Positions 35,804 through 45,536 of a DNA stretch of 64,000 nucleotides are shown here, one piece after another. Under the pieces are notes generated by a model. The model searched no databases. It saw only the letters and a list, made by a program, of their open reading frames with translations, and was not told the DNA's origin. Positions within the stretch are counted from its first letter, which is position 1; each line of letters begins with the position of its first letter. The stretch comes from Scatosoma sp048465415 (GTDB taxonomy: Bacteria > Bacillota > Clostridia > Christensenellales > Borkfalkiaceae), in assembly GCA_048465415.1 (NCBI GenBank), contig DBFWLO010000021.1, forward strand, positions 1-64,000, given 5' to 3'. Position numbers and translations under genes: made by a program.

Positions 35804-38800
35804 TCAGATCTCAAATTTGCCCTCGTAAACGGTCTTTACGCTGCCCATCAGCTCCACCTCGCCGTCGGAATGGCAGTTGACGACGAGATCTCCGCCGCGG
35901 AGCTTCACGGTGACGTTGGTATCCAGGTCGCAGTAACCGTTCTGCACGGCCGCCGCCACGGCCGCCGCCGCGCCCGTGCCGCACGACCACGTTTCGCCGT
36001 TGCCGCGTTCCCAGACGCGCATTTTGATCGTCACTTTATTGACGACGCGGATAAATTCGACGTTGATGCGCCGGGGGAAATATTCGCAGTTTTCGATGAC
36101 GGGGCCGACGGCGGCGAGATCTACCGCGTCCACCTTTTCGCTGAATATGACGCAGTGCGGATTGCCGAGGTTGACGAGGGTGATCTTATACTCTTTGCCG
36201 CCGATCGTCACGGGTTTATTAACGATCTTCTCCTCGTCCCAGACGCAGGGAATCTTTTCGCCGGCCAGCTCCGCACGCCCCAGATTGACGCTCGCCGAGT
36301 TCACTTTGCCGTTGAAGGAATACACTTTCACGTCGTTGATGCCGTTCGCCGTCTCGATCTTCATTTCCCGGCTCAAAACGATCCCCTTTTCGTAGAGGTA
36401 CTTGCCGACGCAGCGAATGGCGTTGCCGCCGACCTGCCCTTCCGTGCCGTCTTTATTGAAAATGCGCATCTTCGCGTCCGCGACGGCGGAGTTTTCGATG
36501 AGCACGATTCCGTCGCCGCCGATCCCGTAATGGATATTCACGTAATTGATGGCGATGGATTCGGGGCAGTTGATCTTGCCGTCGCGGTTGTCGAAATAGA
36601 TATAGTCGTTGCCGCAGGACTGCATTTTCGTGAAGGCAAGCTGCAATTTTTCCTTTCTTAAATGATTGATGTCGACGAGCTCGGTGTTGTCCTCGGTGAA
36701 TTTGCTGGCAATGATGTCCGCGAGCGCGTTCGCCGTGTCGAGCGCCGTGAGCACGGTGATCCCGAGCAGAATCGCCTGATGATGCAGGCGGATAAAGTCG
36801 TTGATCGATTCGAGGTCGGTCTTGCCCGTATAGACGATGTAATCGATTTTTCCCTCGTTCATCAGCCGCACGACCGTGTCCGTCGCCGACAGACGATCCA
36901 CGACGGTTACGTCGATGCCGAGATCGGAAATGACCTTCGCCGTGCCTTTCGTCGCGTACATCGTGCAGCCGAGATCGCCGAATTTTTTCGCGATCGAAAC
37001 GATGTCGAATTTATCCTGGTCGTTGACGGTCATATACACGCCGACGGGACGCTGACCGGAGGGGTGGCACATCTTGAAGCCGGCCGAGGCGAGGCCTTTG
37101 AACATCGCTTCCTCGATCGTCTTGCCGATGCCGAGCACTTCGCCCGTGGATTTCATCTGCGGGCCGAGCTGCGAGTTGACGTCGTTGAGCTTTTCAAAGC
37201 TGAACACCGGCACCTTCACCGCCACGTACGGCGACGAAGGATAGAGCCCGGTGCCGTAGCCGAGTTTTTTGAGTTTCGCGCCGACGATGATTTTCGTCGC
37301 CAGTTCCACCATCGGCACGCCCGTGACTTTGGAGATGTACGGCACCGTGCGCGAGGCGCGCGGGTTCACTTCGATGACGTACAGCTGACCGCGGTATATG
37401 AGGTACTGAATGTTGATAAGCCCCTTCGTTTTAAGTTCGAGGGTGAGCTGCGTCGAGACTTCGATGATCCGTTCGAGCATCGTGTCTTCGAGGTTATAGG
37501 GCGGATAGACGGCGATCGAGTCGCCGGAATGGATCCCCGTGCGCTCGATGTGCTGCATGATGCCGGGAATGAGCACGTCGGTGCCGTCAGAAATCGCGTC
37601 CACTTCGAGCTCCGTACCCATGAGATATTTATCGCAGAGCACGGGATTCTCGATCCCCTGCGCCAGGATCACGTCCATATAGCGGACGACGTCCTCCCGC
37701 GTGAAAGCGATCGTCATGTTCTGGCCGCCGATGACGTAGGAGGGGCGTAAAAGCACGGGATATTCCAGCGTTTCCGCCGCCGCGAGCGCTTCCTCTTTGG
37801 TCATGACGGTGATCCCCTTCGGGCGGGGAATGGCGTACTTTTCGAGCAGCGCTTCGAAGCGTTCCCTGTCCTCCGCGACGTCCACGCTGTCCGCGGAGGT
37901 ACCGAGGATACGGATTCCGTGCGTGGAGAAGTAACGGCAGAGATTGATCGCGGTCTGGCCGCCAAAGGTGATGATCACGCCGTAGGGCTTCTCCACGTCG
38001 ATGACGTTCTGCACGTCCTCCGCCGTCAGGGACTCGAAATACAGCCTGTCCGCGGTGTCGAAGTCGGTCGAGACCGTCTCGGGGTTGTTGTTGACGATGA
38101 CGACTTCGTAGCCGAGCTGTTTGAGCGTCCACACGCAATGCACGGACGAATAGTCGAATTCGATGCCCTGGCCGATGCGAATGGGGCCTGAGCCGATGAC
38201 GATGATGCGTTTTTTCCCGCTTCTCGCCACGAACGGTTTCGCCTCGTCGTGGTCGGCTTCGTCGTAGGTGGAATAGAAGTACGGCGTTCTCGCGGCAAAC
38301 TCCGCCGCGCAGGTGTCGACCATTTTGAATACAGCCTTTCTATGGTACGGCAGTTTCTGGCCGCTCAGCTTCGCGATGTCTTTATCGAGATAGCCGAGCT
38401 TTTTGCCTTCCTCGTAGAGTTCGCGGGAAAGGGTGCCCGTCATGACTTTTTTCACGGGATACGTCTCGTCGTTTTCATAGTCGAAGACGAGGCGCATATT
38501 TTCGTCGAATTCGTCCCCTTCCTCCTTCGTCGCCCTGCCGTCCTCGTAACATTCTCTGATCATCGCGAGCTTTCTTTCGTAGCCGACGAGATTTTTCAGT
38601 TTGTTGAGGAACCAGCGGTCGATCTTGGTGATCGAGAAGATCTCGTCCACGCTTATCCCGCGCTGTAAGGCCTGGTAGACGACGAATAATCTTTCGTCGG
38701 TGAGTTCGGGGAGTTTGGCGAGCAGTTCCTCCCCGGAACAGTCGAGGAATTTCTTATGATTGAGCGTCGTCAGGGAGATTTCCGCGCCGCGCACCGCTTT

Positions 38801-39982
38801 CATGATCGCCATTTCGAAGGAAGTGCCCATCGCCATGACCTCGCCCGTCGCTTTCATGCGCGTGCCGAGTTCGCGTTTCGCGTACAGGAATTTATCGAAC
38901 GGCCATTTGGGGAGCTTGACGACCACGTAGTCGAGCGCGGGTTCGAAGCAAGCGTACGTTTTGCCCGTGACGTCGTTGCGGATCTCGTCGAGCGTATAGC
39001 CGAGGGCGATCTTGGTCGCGACCTTGGCGATGGGATAGCCCGTCGCCTTCGAGGCGAGCGCCGAGGAACGGCTGACGCGGGGATTGACTTCGATGACCGA
39101 ATACTCGAAGGAATCGGGGTGGAGCGCGAACTGGACGTTGCAGCCGCCCTCGATGCCGAGCTCGGAAATGATCGCGAGCGACGCGCTTCTGAGCATCTGG
39201 TATTCCTTATCGGCAAGCGTCACGGCCGGCGCGACGACGATGGAATCGCCGGTATGGATCCCGACGGGATCGAAATTCTCCATCGAGCAAACGGTGAGCA
39301 CGTTCCCCGCGCCGTCTCGGAGCACCTCGAACTCGATTTCTTTCCAGCCGCCGATATATTTCTCGATGAGCACCTGCGTGATCGGCGAGAGCATAAGGCC
39401 GTTATGAGAAATGGAGCGGAGTTCCTCCTCGTCGTAGGCCACGCCGCCGCCCGCGCCGCCAAGCGTATACGCCGGCCGGACGATGACGGGATAGCCGAGT
39501 TTATTGGCGGTCGCCACGCATTCCTCCACCGTATACGCGATGTCGGAGGGAACGCAGGGCTGATGGATTTTCTCCATCGTCTCCTTGAAGAGTTCCCGGT
39601 CCTCCGAGCGGTCGATGGCGTCCAGTTTGGTGCCGATGAGTTTGACGCCGTGAGCGGCGAGGAAGCCCGATTTGGCGAGCTTACAGCCCATCGTCAGCCC
39701 CGTCTGGCCGCCGAGGGAGGCGAGCAGGCTGTCCGGCTGTTCCTTGACGATGATTCTTTTCAAACTCTCTTCCGTGAGCGGTTCGAGATAGATTTCGTCC
39801 GCGAGCGCGCTGTCCGTCATGATCGTGGCGGGGTTGGAATTGCAGAGCACGACGTTGATGCCTTCGCTTTTCAAAATGCGGCAGGCCTGCGCGCCCGCAT
39901 AGTCGAATTCGGCGGCCTGGCCGATGACGATCGGGCCGGAGCCGATGACGAGTACTTTCTTAATATCGCTTCTCTTAGGCAT
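35804..39982 (-). CDS. carB-dapF: Carbamoyl-phosphate synthase large chain fused to diaminopimelate epimerase
   Basis: 1392 aa in one frame. Residues 1-1090 are a complete CarB: two ATP-grasp halves (GGQTGLTMGCKLA; GGQTAINLCRYF), the oligomerisation region, and an MGS-like allosteric domain ending TALDTANALADIIASKF. From residue 1113 to 1392 is a complete DapF of 280 residues, with MQSCGNDYIYFD, GIGGDGIVLI, NAIRC (C1191) and SCGTGAAA (C1334), both catalytic Cys present. An AAAGGA lies 4 nt before a TTG at 36646 (residue 1113), so free DapF could also be made. Arginine/pyrimidine and lysine/peptidoglycan pathways are joined. Confidence 0.93.
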   Translation of the reverse strand: MPKRSDIKKVLVIGSGPIVIGQAAEFDYAGAQACRILKSEGINVVLCNSNPATIMTDSALADEIYLEPLTEESLKRIIVKEQPDSLLASLGGQTGLTMGCKLAKSGFLAAHGVKLIGTKLDAIDRSEDRELFKETMEKIHQPCVPSDIAYTVEECVATANKLGYPVIVRPAYTLGGAGGGVAYDEEELRSISHNGLMLSPITQVLIEKYIGGWKEIEFEVLRDGAGNVLTVCSMENFDPVGIHTGDSIVVAPAVTLADKEYQMLRSASLAIISELGIEGGCNVQFALHPDSFEYSVIEVNPRVSRSSALASKATGYPIAKVATKIALGYTLDEIRNDVTGKTYACFEPALDYVVVKLPKWPFDKFLYAKRELGTRMKATGEVMAMGTSFEMAIMKAVRGAEISLTTLNHKKFLDCSGEELLAKLPELTDERLFVVYQALQRGISVDEIFSITKIDRWFLNKLKNLVGYERKLAMIRECYEDGRATKEEGDEFDENMRLVFDYENDETYPVKKVMTGTLSRELYEEGKKLGYLDKDIAKLSGQKLPYHRKAVFKMVDTCAAEFAARTPYFYSTYDEADHDEAKPFVARSGKKRIIVIGSGPIRIGQGIEFDYSSVHCVWTLKQLGYEVVIVNNNPETVSTDFDTADRLYFESLTAEDVQNVIDVEKPYGVIITFGGQTAINLCRYFSTHGIRILGTSADSVDVAEDRERFEALLEKYAIPRPKGITVMTKEEALAAAETLEYPVLLRPSYVIGGQNMTIAFTREDVVRYMDVILAQGIENPVLCDKYLMGTELEVDAISDGTDVLIPGIMQHIERTGIHSGDSIAVYPPYNLEDTMLERIIEVSTQLTLELKTKGLINIQYLIYRGQLYVIEVNPRASRTVPYISKVTGVPMVELATKIIVGAKLKKLGYGTGLYPSSPYVAVKVPVFSFEKLNDVNSQLGPQMKSTGEVLGIGKTIEEAMFKGLASAGFKMCHPSGQRPVGVYMTVNDQDKFDIVSIAKKFGDLGCTMYATKGTAKVISDLGIDVTVVDRLSATDTVVRLMNEGKIDYIVYTGKTDLESINDFIRLHHQAILLGITVLTALDTANALADIIASKFTEDNTELVDINHLRKEKLQLAFTKMQSCGNDYIYFDNRDGKINCPESIAINYVNIHYGIGGDGIVLIENSAVADAKMRIFNKDGTEGQVGGNAIRCVGKYLYEKGIVLSREMKIETANGINDVKVYSFNGKVNSASVNLGRAELAGEKIPCVWDEEKIVNKPVTIGGKEYKITLVNLGNPHCVIFSEKVDAVDLAAVGPVIENCEYFPRRINVEFIRVVNKVTIKMRVWERGNGETWSCGTGAAAAVAAAVQNGYCDLDTNVTVKLRGGDLVVNCHSDGEVELMGSVKTVYEGKFEI

Positions 39983-41066
39983 GGAGCTTCTCCTTTTCCA
40001 TATTGGCGAGGAATTTGTCGAACAGCGGGTTCGCGTCGTGCGGTCCGCAGCAGGCCTCGGGGTGGAACTGCACCGTAAATGCGTTTATATCGTCGTAATT
40101 CACGCCCTCGCAGGTGTCGTCGTTGGCGTTTACGAAACTGATCTTTCCGTTTTTCACGGTCGAGGAGAGCACTTCGTAACCGTGATTCTGGCTGGAAATA
40201 TAGACGCGGCCGGTGTTGAGGCTCTTCACGGGCTGATTGGCGCCGCGGTGACCGTATTTCATCTTGCCCGTCTTTCCGCCCATTGCGAGCGCGAAAAGCT
40301 GATGGCCGAGGCAGATACCGAAAATCGGTTTCTTGCCCGCGAGTTTTCTAAGCTCTTCGATGATCCCCGTATTCTCTTCGGGATCGCCGGGGCCGTTGGT
40401 GAGCATGATTCCGTCGATATTCAAGCTCAGAATCTGTTCCGCCGTATAGAACGCCGGCACGCGCACGACGCGGCAATCCCGGCTCGTGAGTTCGCGAATG
40501 ATATTTTCTTTACAGCCGAAGTCCCAGACCGCCACGGTATAGCGGGCGGAATCGCCCCCGTAGACGGTAATTTTATCGCATGTAACCGATTGCACAGCGT
40601 TTTTGACGGCGTATTTTTTCAGTTCGTCCCATCTGGCGTCCGCCGGGCCCGCGAGAGGCTTCGAGGTGATGCAGGCGTTCATGACGCCCGTTTCGCGGAC
40701 GATTTTGGTAAGTTCGCGGGTATCGATGCCGTAGATGCCGACGACGCCGCACTTTGCAAGATAGGCGTCGAGCGTCTCTTCACAGCGGAAGTTGGAGGGC
40801 GCGTCGCATTTTTCGCGCACCACGTACGCCGAAACCCAGGGCCTGCGGCTCTCGAAGTCGGAAGGAATCACGCCGTAGTTTCCGATCAGCGGAAACGTCT
40901 GCGTGACGATCTGGCCGTAGTAGCTCGGATCGGTCAGCGTTTCGAGATAGCCGGTCATGCCCGTCGTGAACACGAGCTCGCCGACCGTCTCCCCCGCCGC
41001 GCCGAAGCGAAAGCCTTCGAATACTTTACCGTTTTGCAATGTCAGATAGACTTTATTCTTTTTCAT
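39975..41066 (-). CDS. carA: Carbamoyl-phosphate synthase small chain
   Basis: 363 aa. Glutamine amidotransferase that feeds ammonia to CarB. N-terminal domain then a GATase domain with GICLGHQLFALAMGGKT (nucleophile Cys) and a late HPEA (VQFHPEACCGPHD). It overlaps carB by 8 bp, consistent with one complex. Confidence 0.98.
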   Translation of the reverse strand: MKKNKVYLTLQNGKVFEGFRFGAAGETVGELVFTTGMTGYLETLTDPSYYGQIVTQTFPLIGNYGVIPSDFESRRPWVSAYVVREKCDAPSNFRCEETLDAYLAKCGVVGIYGIDTRELTKIVRETGVMNACITSKPLAGPADARWDELKKYAVKNAVQSVTCDKITVYGGDSARYTVAVWDFGCKENIIRELTSRDCRVVRVPAFYTAEQILSLNIDGIMLTNGPGDPEENTGIIEELRKLAGKKPIFGICLGHQLFALAMGGKTGKMKYGHRGANQPVKSLNTGRVYISSQNHGYEVLSSTVKNGKISFVNANDDTCEGVNYDDINAFTVQFHPEACCGPHDANPLFDKFLANMEKEKLHA

Positions 41067-41124
41067 AAGCGTCCTTTCTTATCTTTGCGATAAGTCGTTT
41101 TTTCCAATGGAAAGTCCGGGAATC

Positions 41125-42033
41125 TCAGTCCCGCATGAGCTTGCACATCACCGCTTTCTGCGCGTGGAGCCTGTTTTCCGCCTCGTCGAAGATCTCGTCG
41201 GCGTGGGCTTCCAGGACGTCCTCCGTAATCTCCTCGCCGCGGTGCGCGGGAAGGCAATGCAGCACCATCGCGTCCTTTTTGGCCCGTTCCATGACCTCCG
41301 CGTTGATCTGATACCCCGCAAACGCCCGTTCGCGGAGCGCCTTTTCCTCTTCCTGTCCCATCGACGCCCAGACGTCGGTGTAAAGAACGTCCGCGTTTTC
41401 CGCCGCTTTTTTGACGTCCGCCGTCATCTCGAACGCGTCGCCGTATTCCTCCGCCCATTTTGTGAGCGCGGCGTCCGGGCGGTAATTGTCGGGACAGGCG
41501 ATCGAGAATTTCATGCCCGTTTTCAAGGCGCCCACCATCAGCGAGTTCGCCATGTTGTTCCCGTCGCCCACAAAGCACATTTTCAGGCCTTTGAATCCGC
41601 CTTTATATTCCCGGATCGTCATCAGATCCGCCAGCACCTGGCAAGGGTGGGCGTAATCGGTGAGCGCGTTGATCACGGGGACCGAACCGCACTTTGCAAA
41701 TTCTTCCACTTCGCTCTGCGCAAAGGTACGGATCATCAGGCCGTCGAGATAGCGCGAGAGCACGCGCGCCGTATCTTTGACCGGCTCGCCGCGGCCGAGC
41801 TGCAAATCCCGGTCGGACAAAAAGAGCGCGTAGCCGCCTAGCTCGTACATTCCCACTTCGAAAGAAACGCGGGTTCTCGTGGAAGATTTCTGAAAAATCA
41901 TACCGAGTTTCTTGCCTTTTAAATAGTCTTTGCGTATGTTGTTCTTTCGCTCGTATTTGAGCTGGTCCGCGAGATTGAGGATCCCGAGGATTTCCTCCCT
42001 CGTCAGATCGCCGAGCTTCAACAAATGTTTCAT
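41125..42033 (-). CDS. argF: Ornithine carbamoyltransferase
   Basis: 302 aa. Joins carbamoyl phosphate to ornithine. STRTRVSFEVGMYELGG (phosphate loop), DYAHPCQVLADLMT and MVLHCLPAHRGEEIT (Cys-Leu-Pro loop) are all present. It overlaps argD by 4 bp and is followed by carA, so donor and acceptor are made together. Confidence 0.97.
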   Translation of the reverse strand: MKHLLKLGDLTREEILGILNLADQLKYERKNNIRKDYLKGKKLGMIFQKSSTRTRVSFEVGMYELGGYALFLSDRDLQLGRGEPVKDTARVLSRYLDGLMIRTFAQSEVEEFAKCGSVPVINALTDYAHPCQVLADLMTIREYKGGFKGLKMCFVGDGNNMANSLMVGALKTGMKFSIACPDNYRPDAALTKWAEEYGDAFEMTADVKKAAENADVLYTDVWASMGQEEEKALRERAFAGYQINAEVMERAKKDAMVLHCLPAHRGEEITEDVLEAHADEIFDEAENRLHAQKAVMCKLMRD

Positions 42034-43214
42034 TCCGCTTTCGCCTCCAATACTTCGTTCAATATTTTCAAGCCTTCGTTCATTTCCCTTTTCGTGACGT
42101 TCAGGGGCGGCAGGAGCCGGAGCCGATCGTGCGCGGTCAGGATCATCAGGCCCTTTTTAAGACATTCTTCCGCGAGAGCGCGCGCCGTCTCTTTCGAACG
42201 CACTTTGACGCCGAGCATCAATCCCATTCCCGTCACGAATTCCACGCCTTTCATCTTTAAAAGAAAAGTCTTTAAGTATTCGCCCTTCGCCCGCACTTCG
42301 AGAAAAAGCTCCTCCGTCAGCCGTCCGACGATATTCAGCGCGCCCGCGCAGACGACCGGATTGCCGCCGAACGTCGAGCCGTGATCCCCGTACGCAAACG
42401 CGTCCGCCGTTTTCTCAAATAAGAGACACGCGCCGATGGGCAGTCCTCCGCCCAATCCCTTCGCCGTCGTTACTATGTCCGGCATAATACCATACGCCTG
42501 ATAGGAATACATATAGCCCGTTCTGCCGTTGCCCGTCTGCACTTCGTCGATGATGCAGAGCACGTCGTTCGCCCGGCAATACTCAATAGTCTGTCTGACA
42601 AAGTTCTTATCCAGCACATGCACGCCGCTCTCGCCCTGTATGAGTTCGAGCATCACGGCGCAGGTTTTTTCGGTGATTGTTTTCTTTACGCCCTCGAAGG
42701 TAGGTTCGGCATAGACGAAACCTTCGGGAAAGGGGCCGAAATATTTATGAAAGGCAGCCTGTCCGGTCGCCGCCAGCGTCGCGAGCGTGCGGCCGTGGAA
42801 GCTGTTTTTCAAGGTGACGATTTCATATCTTCGCCCCTCGCCGTATTTAAGGGCGGCATATTTTCTCGCCGCTTTGATCGCGCACTCGTTGGCTTCCGCG
42901 CCGGAATTGCCGAAAAACACTTTCTTTGCGCCCGATTTTTCGCAAAGCAGTTCCGCCAGGCGAGTTTGAGGCTGGGTATAGTAGAGATTGGAAGCGTGCT
43001 GGATTTTGCCGAGCTGCTCTGTGACGGCGTTTATCCAGGCTTCGTCGCGCACGCCGAACACATTGACGCCGATCCCGCTCGTGAAGTCGATATATTGTTT
43101 TCCCGCCGCGTCCGTGAGCGTCGCGCCCGCGCCGCTTTGCAGCGCCGCCGGGAAACGATTATACGTCGGGGCGATATACCTTTTGTCTTTTTGTTCTATT
43201 TCTTCAAAATTCAT
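42030..43214 (-). CDS. argD: Acetylornithine aminotransferase
   Basis: 394 aa from ATG at 43214 (MNFEEIEQ). Class III PLP aminotransferase: FGNSGAEANECAIKAAR, DEVQTGNGRTGYMYSYQ, and TTAKGLGGGLPIGA with the PLP lysine. Converts acetylglutamate semialdehyde to acetylornithine. The longer frame to 43289 adds 25 low-value residues. Confidence 0.96.
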   Translation of the reverse strand: MNFEEIEQKDKRYIAPTYNRFPAALQSGAGATLTDAAGKQYIDFTSGIGVNVFGVRDEAWINAVTEQLGKIQHASNLYYTQPQTRLAELLCEKSGAKKVFFGNSGAEANECAIKAARKYAALKYGEGRRYEIVTLKNSFHGRTLATLAATGQAAFHKYFGPFPEGFVYAEPTFEGVKKTITEKTCAVMLELIQGESGVHVLDKNFVRQTIEYCRANDVLCIIDEVQTGNGRTGYMYSYQAYGIMPDIVTTAKGLGGGLPIGACLLFEKTADAFAYGDHGSTFGGNPVVCAGALNIVGRLTEELFLEVRAKGEYLKTFLLKMKGVEFVTGMGLMLGVKVRSKETARALAEECLKKGLMILTAHDRLRLLPPLNVTKREMNEGLKILNEVLEAKAE

Positions 43215-43313
43215 TTTTCTGTCGACCTTTTCTTTCAAACCGCTCTTTATAGGGCCTTCCGGAATCTCTTTCCGGCGCCATTTTTTCAAAAAATAAGACT
43301 GATTTTCTTAAAA

Positions 43314-44171
43314 TCAGTCACCGTTTACAAACATTGTTCCCATACCTTCCTCGGAAAGGAGCTCCATCAAAATGGAATGATTAACCCGGCCGTCGGTGAT
43401 GAACACTTTCCTGACACCGCGGCGGATCGCTTCCTTGCAGCATTCTATTTTCGGAATCATTCCGCCCGAAATGATTCCCTGCTTCACGAGTGAAGGAATA
43501 TCGGATACGTACACTTTCTTTATCAGAGTCTCCTCGTTGTTTTTATCTTCCAAAAGGCCGCGGATATCCGTCATGAGTATCATACTCTCCGCTTGCAGCG
43601 CCCCGGCGATCACCGAAGCCGCGGAATCGGCGTTGATGTTATAGATATTGCCCGCATTGTCATAGCCCACCGTCGAGATCACGGGGATATAGCCGGTGCT
43701 CAGGCAGTCTTCGACGATCTTTATATCGACGTCCACGATTCTCCCGACAAAGCCGAGTTCTTCGCTTTCTTTCTCGCAGCCGAGCATATGGCCGTCGATC
43801 CCGCACAGCCCCACCGCTTTGCCGCCGCAGGCTTCCAGGCGGTTGACGAGCGATTTATTGATCTTGCCCGCCAGCACCATGCGGACGATCTCCGCCGTTT
43901 CCGCGTCGGTATACCGGAGTCCGTTGACGAATTTGCTTTCGAGACCTACTCTTTTGAGCATTTCGGAAATTTCCGGGCCGCCGCCGTGCACGAGCACCAC
44001 TTTGATGCCCACGAGCCGCAAGAGCACGAGATCGCGCATGACGGAAGTCTTTAATTCCTCGTCGATCATCGCGTTACCGCCGTACTTGATGACGAGAACT
44101 TTATCGTTATATTTCTTAATATAAGGCATCGCTTCCGCCAAAAACTCCGCCTGTTCCCGTTTGGATATCAT
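43314..44171 (-). CDS. argB: Acetylglutamate kinase
   Basis: 285 aa from ATG at 44171. VIKYGGNAM (phosphate binding), VLVHGGGPEISEML and INADSAASVIAGAL are the amino-acid kinase motifs. GGTGGT lies just before the start. It has its own near-perfect promoter (44194-44222) inside the cluster. The usual arginine-sensing N-terminal helix is short here. Confidence 0.97.
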   Translation of the reverse strand: MISKREQAEFLAEAMPYIKKYNDKVLVIKYGGNAMIDEELKTSVMRDLVLLRLVGIKVVLVHGGGPEISEMLKRVGLESKFVNGLRYTDAETAEIVRMVLAGKINKSLVNRLEACGGKAVGLCGIDGHMLGCEKESEELGFVGRIVDVDIKIVEDCLSTGYIPVISTVGYDNAGNIYNINADSAASVIAGALQAESMILMTDIRGLLEDKNNEETLIKKVYVSDIPSLVKQGIISGGMIPKIECCKEAIRRGVRKVFITDGRVNHSILMELLSEEGMGTMFVNGD

Positions 44172-44193
44172 CTTACCACCGTTTATTATTTTT

Positions 44194-44222
44194 ATTATAA
44201 CATACCCCGAGCCGTTTGTCAA
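44194..44222 (-). promoter_or_regulatory. Internal promoter before argB
   Basis: Minus strand TTGACA (44217-44222), 17-bp spacer, TATAAT (44194-44199), about 22 nt before the argB ATG. It lies in the 90-bp gap between argJ and argB and could uncouple argBDF-carAB from argGCJ. Confidence 0.8.
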
Positions 44223-44261
44223 CCTTTCCCGACTATTTTCGCGCCTCGAAAAACGAGATAT

Positions 44262-45509
44262 TCAGCTCCGATAATCGCCGTTGATATGCACGTATTCGTA
44301 AGTCAGATCGCAGCCCCAGGCCGTCGCCGAATAGTTCCCGTCGTGAAGCCCCACCCGGATTTCGATCTCTTTTTCGCCGAGGATCTTTTTCGCCGCTTCC
44401 TCGGAAAATCCGATGCCCATGCCCTCTTCGCAGACCTCGATCTTTCCCGCCGCCGAAACAAACGCGACGCTGATCTTTTCCACGTCCACTTTGGCGCCGG
44501 AATAGCCGATCGCGCAGAGCACCCGCCCCCAGTTCGCGTCCGCGCCGAAGATCGCCGCTTTCAAAAGATTGGAACAAACGACCGATTTCGCCACCGTGCG
44601 GGCGATCTGTTTGGACTTCGCGCCGCTCACGCTGCATTCGATGAGTTTCGTGGCGCCTTCGCCGTCCGCCGCGATCCTCTTGCACATCGCCGTCGTCACC
44701 GCGTGCAGCGCCCGGCAAAACTGTTTATAATCGGTGCCCGGCGCGTCGATGAGCGCGTTTCCGGCAAGCCCGCTCGCCATCAGACACAGCGTATCGTTGG
44801 TGGAGGTGTCCCTGTCGACGCTGACCATATTCAGCGAGTCTTTGATATCCGCCGCCAGCGCTTTTTGCAGCAGCTGAGGCGTGATATGGACGTCCGTCGT
44901 GACGAACATCAGCATCGTCGCCATATTCGGGCAGAGCATGCCCACGCCTTTGCAGATCGCGCCGATCCGGCATTTTATGTCGCCGAGCATAAATTCATAG
45001 GCGATCTCTTTGGAGACGGTGTCCGTCGTCATGATCGCCTCGGCGGCCGCGAGGCTGTGTGCGGGATCCCCGCCAAGTCCTTCCGCGAGCGGCTTCATGC
45101 CCGCCGAGATCGGTTCCAAAGACAGCTTCTGGCCGATGACGCCGGTCGAAGCGACGACGACGTCTTCCGCGGGAATTGCACAGTATTTTTCGACGAGCGA
45201 ACACATGCTTTCCGCGATTTCCACGCCGTCGGCGTTGCAGGTGTTGGCGTTGCCGCTGTTGACGACGACCGCGCGCGCGTAACCGTCCGCGACGTGCTTC
45301 CGCGTGACGACGATCGGCGCGCCCTTGACGAGATTTTTCGTATACACGCAGGCCGTCGCCGCACGCTTTTCGCAAACGATCAGCGCCAGATCTTTTTTCG
45401 ATTTGTTTTTACGGATCCCGCAATGGATCCCGTTCGCCCGAAACCCTTTCGCGGCGCAGACGCCGCCCTCCACCGGTTTCAGTTCACGATCGACTCCGTT
45501 CTTTCTCAT
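44262..45509 (-). CDS. argJ: Bifunctional glutamate N-acetyltransferase / N-acetyltransferase
   Basis: 415 aa, recycles the acetyl group in cyclic arginine synthesis. Self-cleavage region CPNMATMLMFVTTD (cleaved before Thr of MAT) and DRDTSTNDT are conserved. No separate argA is seen, in keeping with the ArgJ route. Followed by argB after a 90-bp promoter-bearing gap. Confidence 0.96.
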   Translation of the reverse strand: MRKNGVDRELKPVEGGVCAAKGFRANGIHCGIRKNKSKKDLALIVCEKRAATACVYTKNLVKGAPIVVTRKHVADGYARAVVVNSGNANTCNADGVEIAESMCSLVEKYCAIPAEDVVVASTGVIGQKLSLEPISAGMKPLAEGLGGDPAHSLAAAEAIMTTDTVSKEIAYEFMLGDIKCRIGAICKGVGMLCPNMATMLMFVTTDVHITPQLLQKALAADIKDSLNMVSVDRDTSTNDTLCLMASGLAGNALIDAPGTDYKQFCRALHAVTTAMCKRIAADGEGATKLIECSVSGAKSKQIARTVAKSVVCSNLLKAAIFGADANWGRVLCAIGYSGAKVDVEKISVAFVSAAGKIEVCEEGMGIGFSEEAAKKILGEKEIEIRVGLHDGNYSATAWGCDLTYEYVHINGDYRS

Positions 45510-45536
45510 GCTTTCTATTCTTCCTTTCTTTACCCT

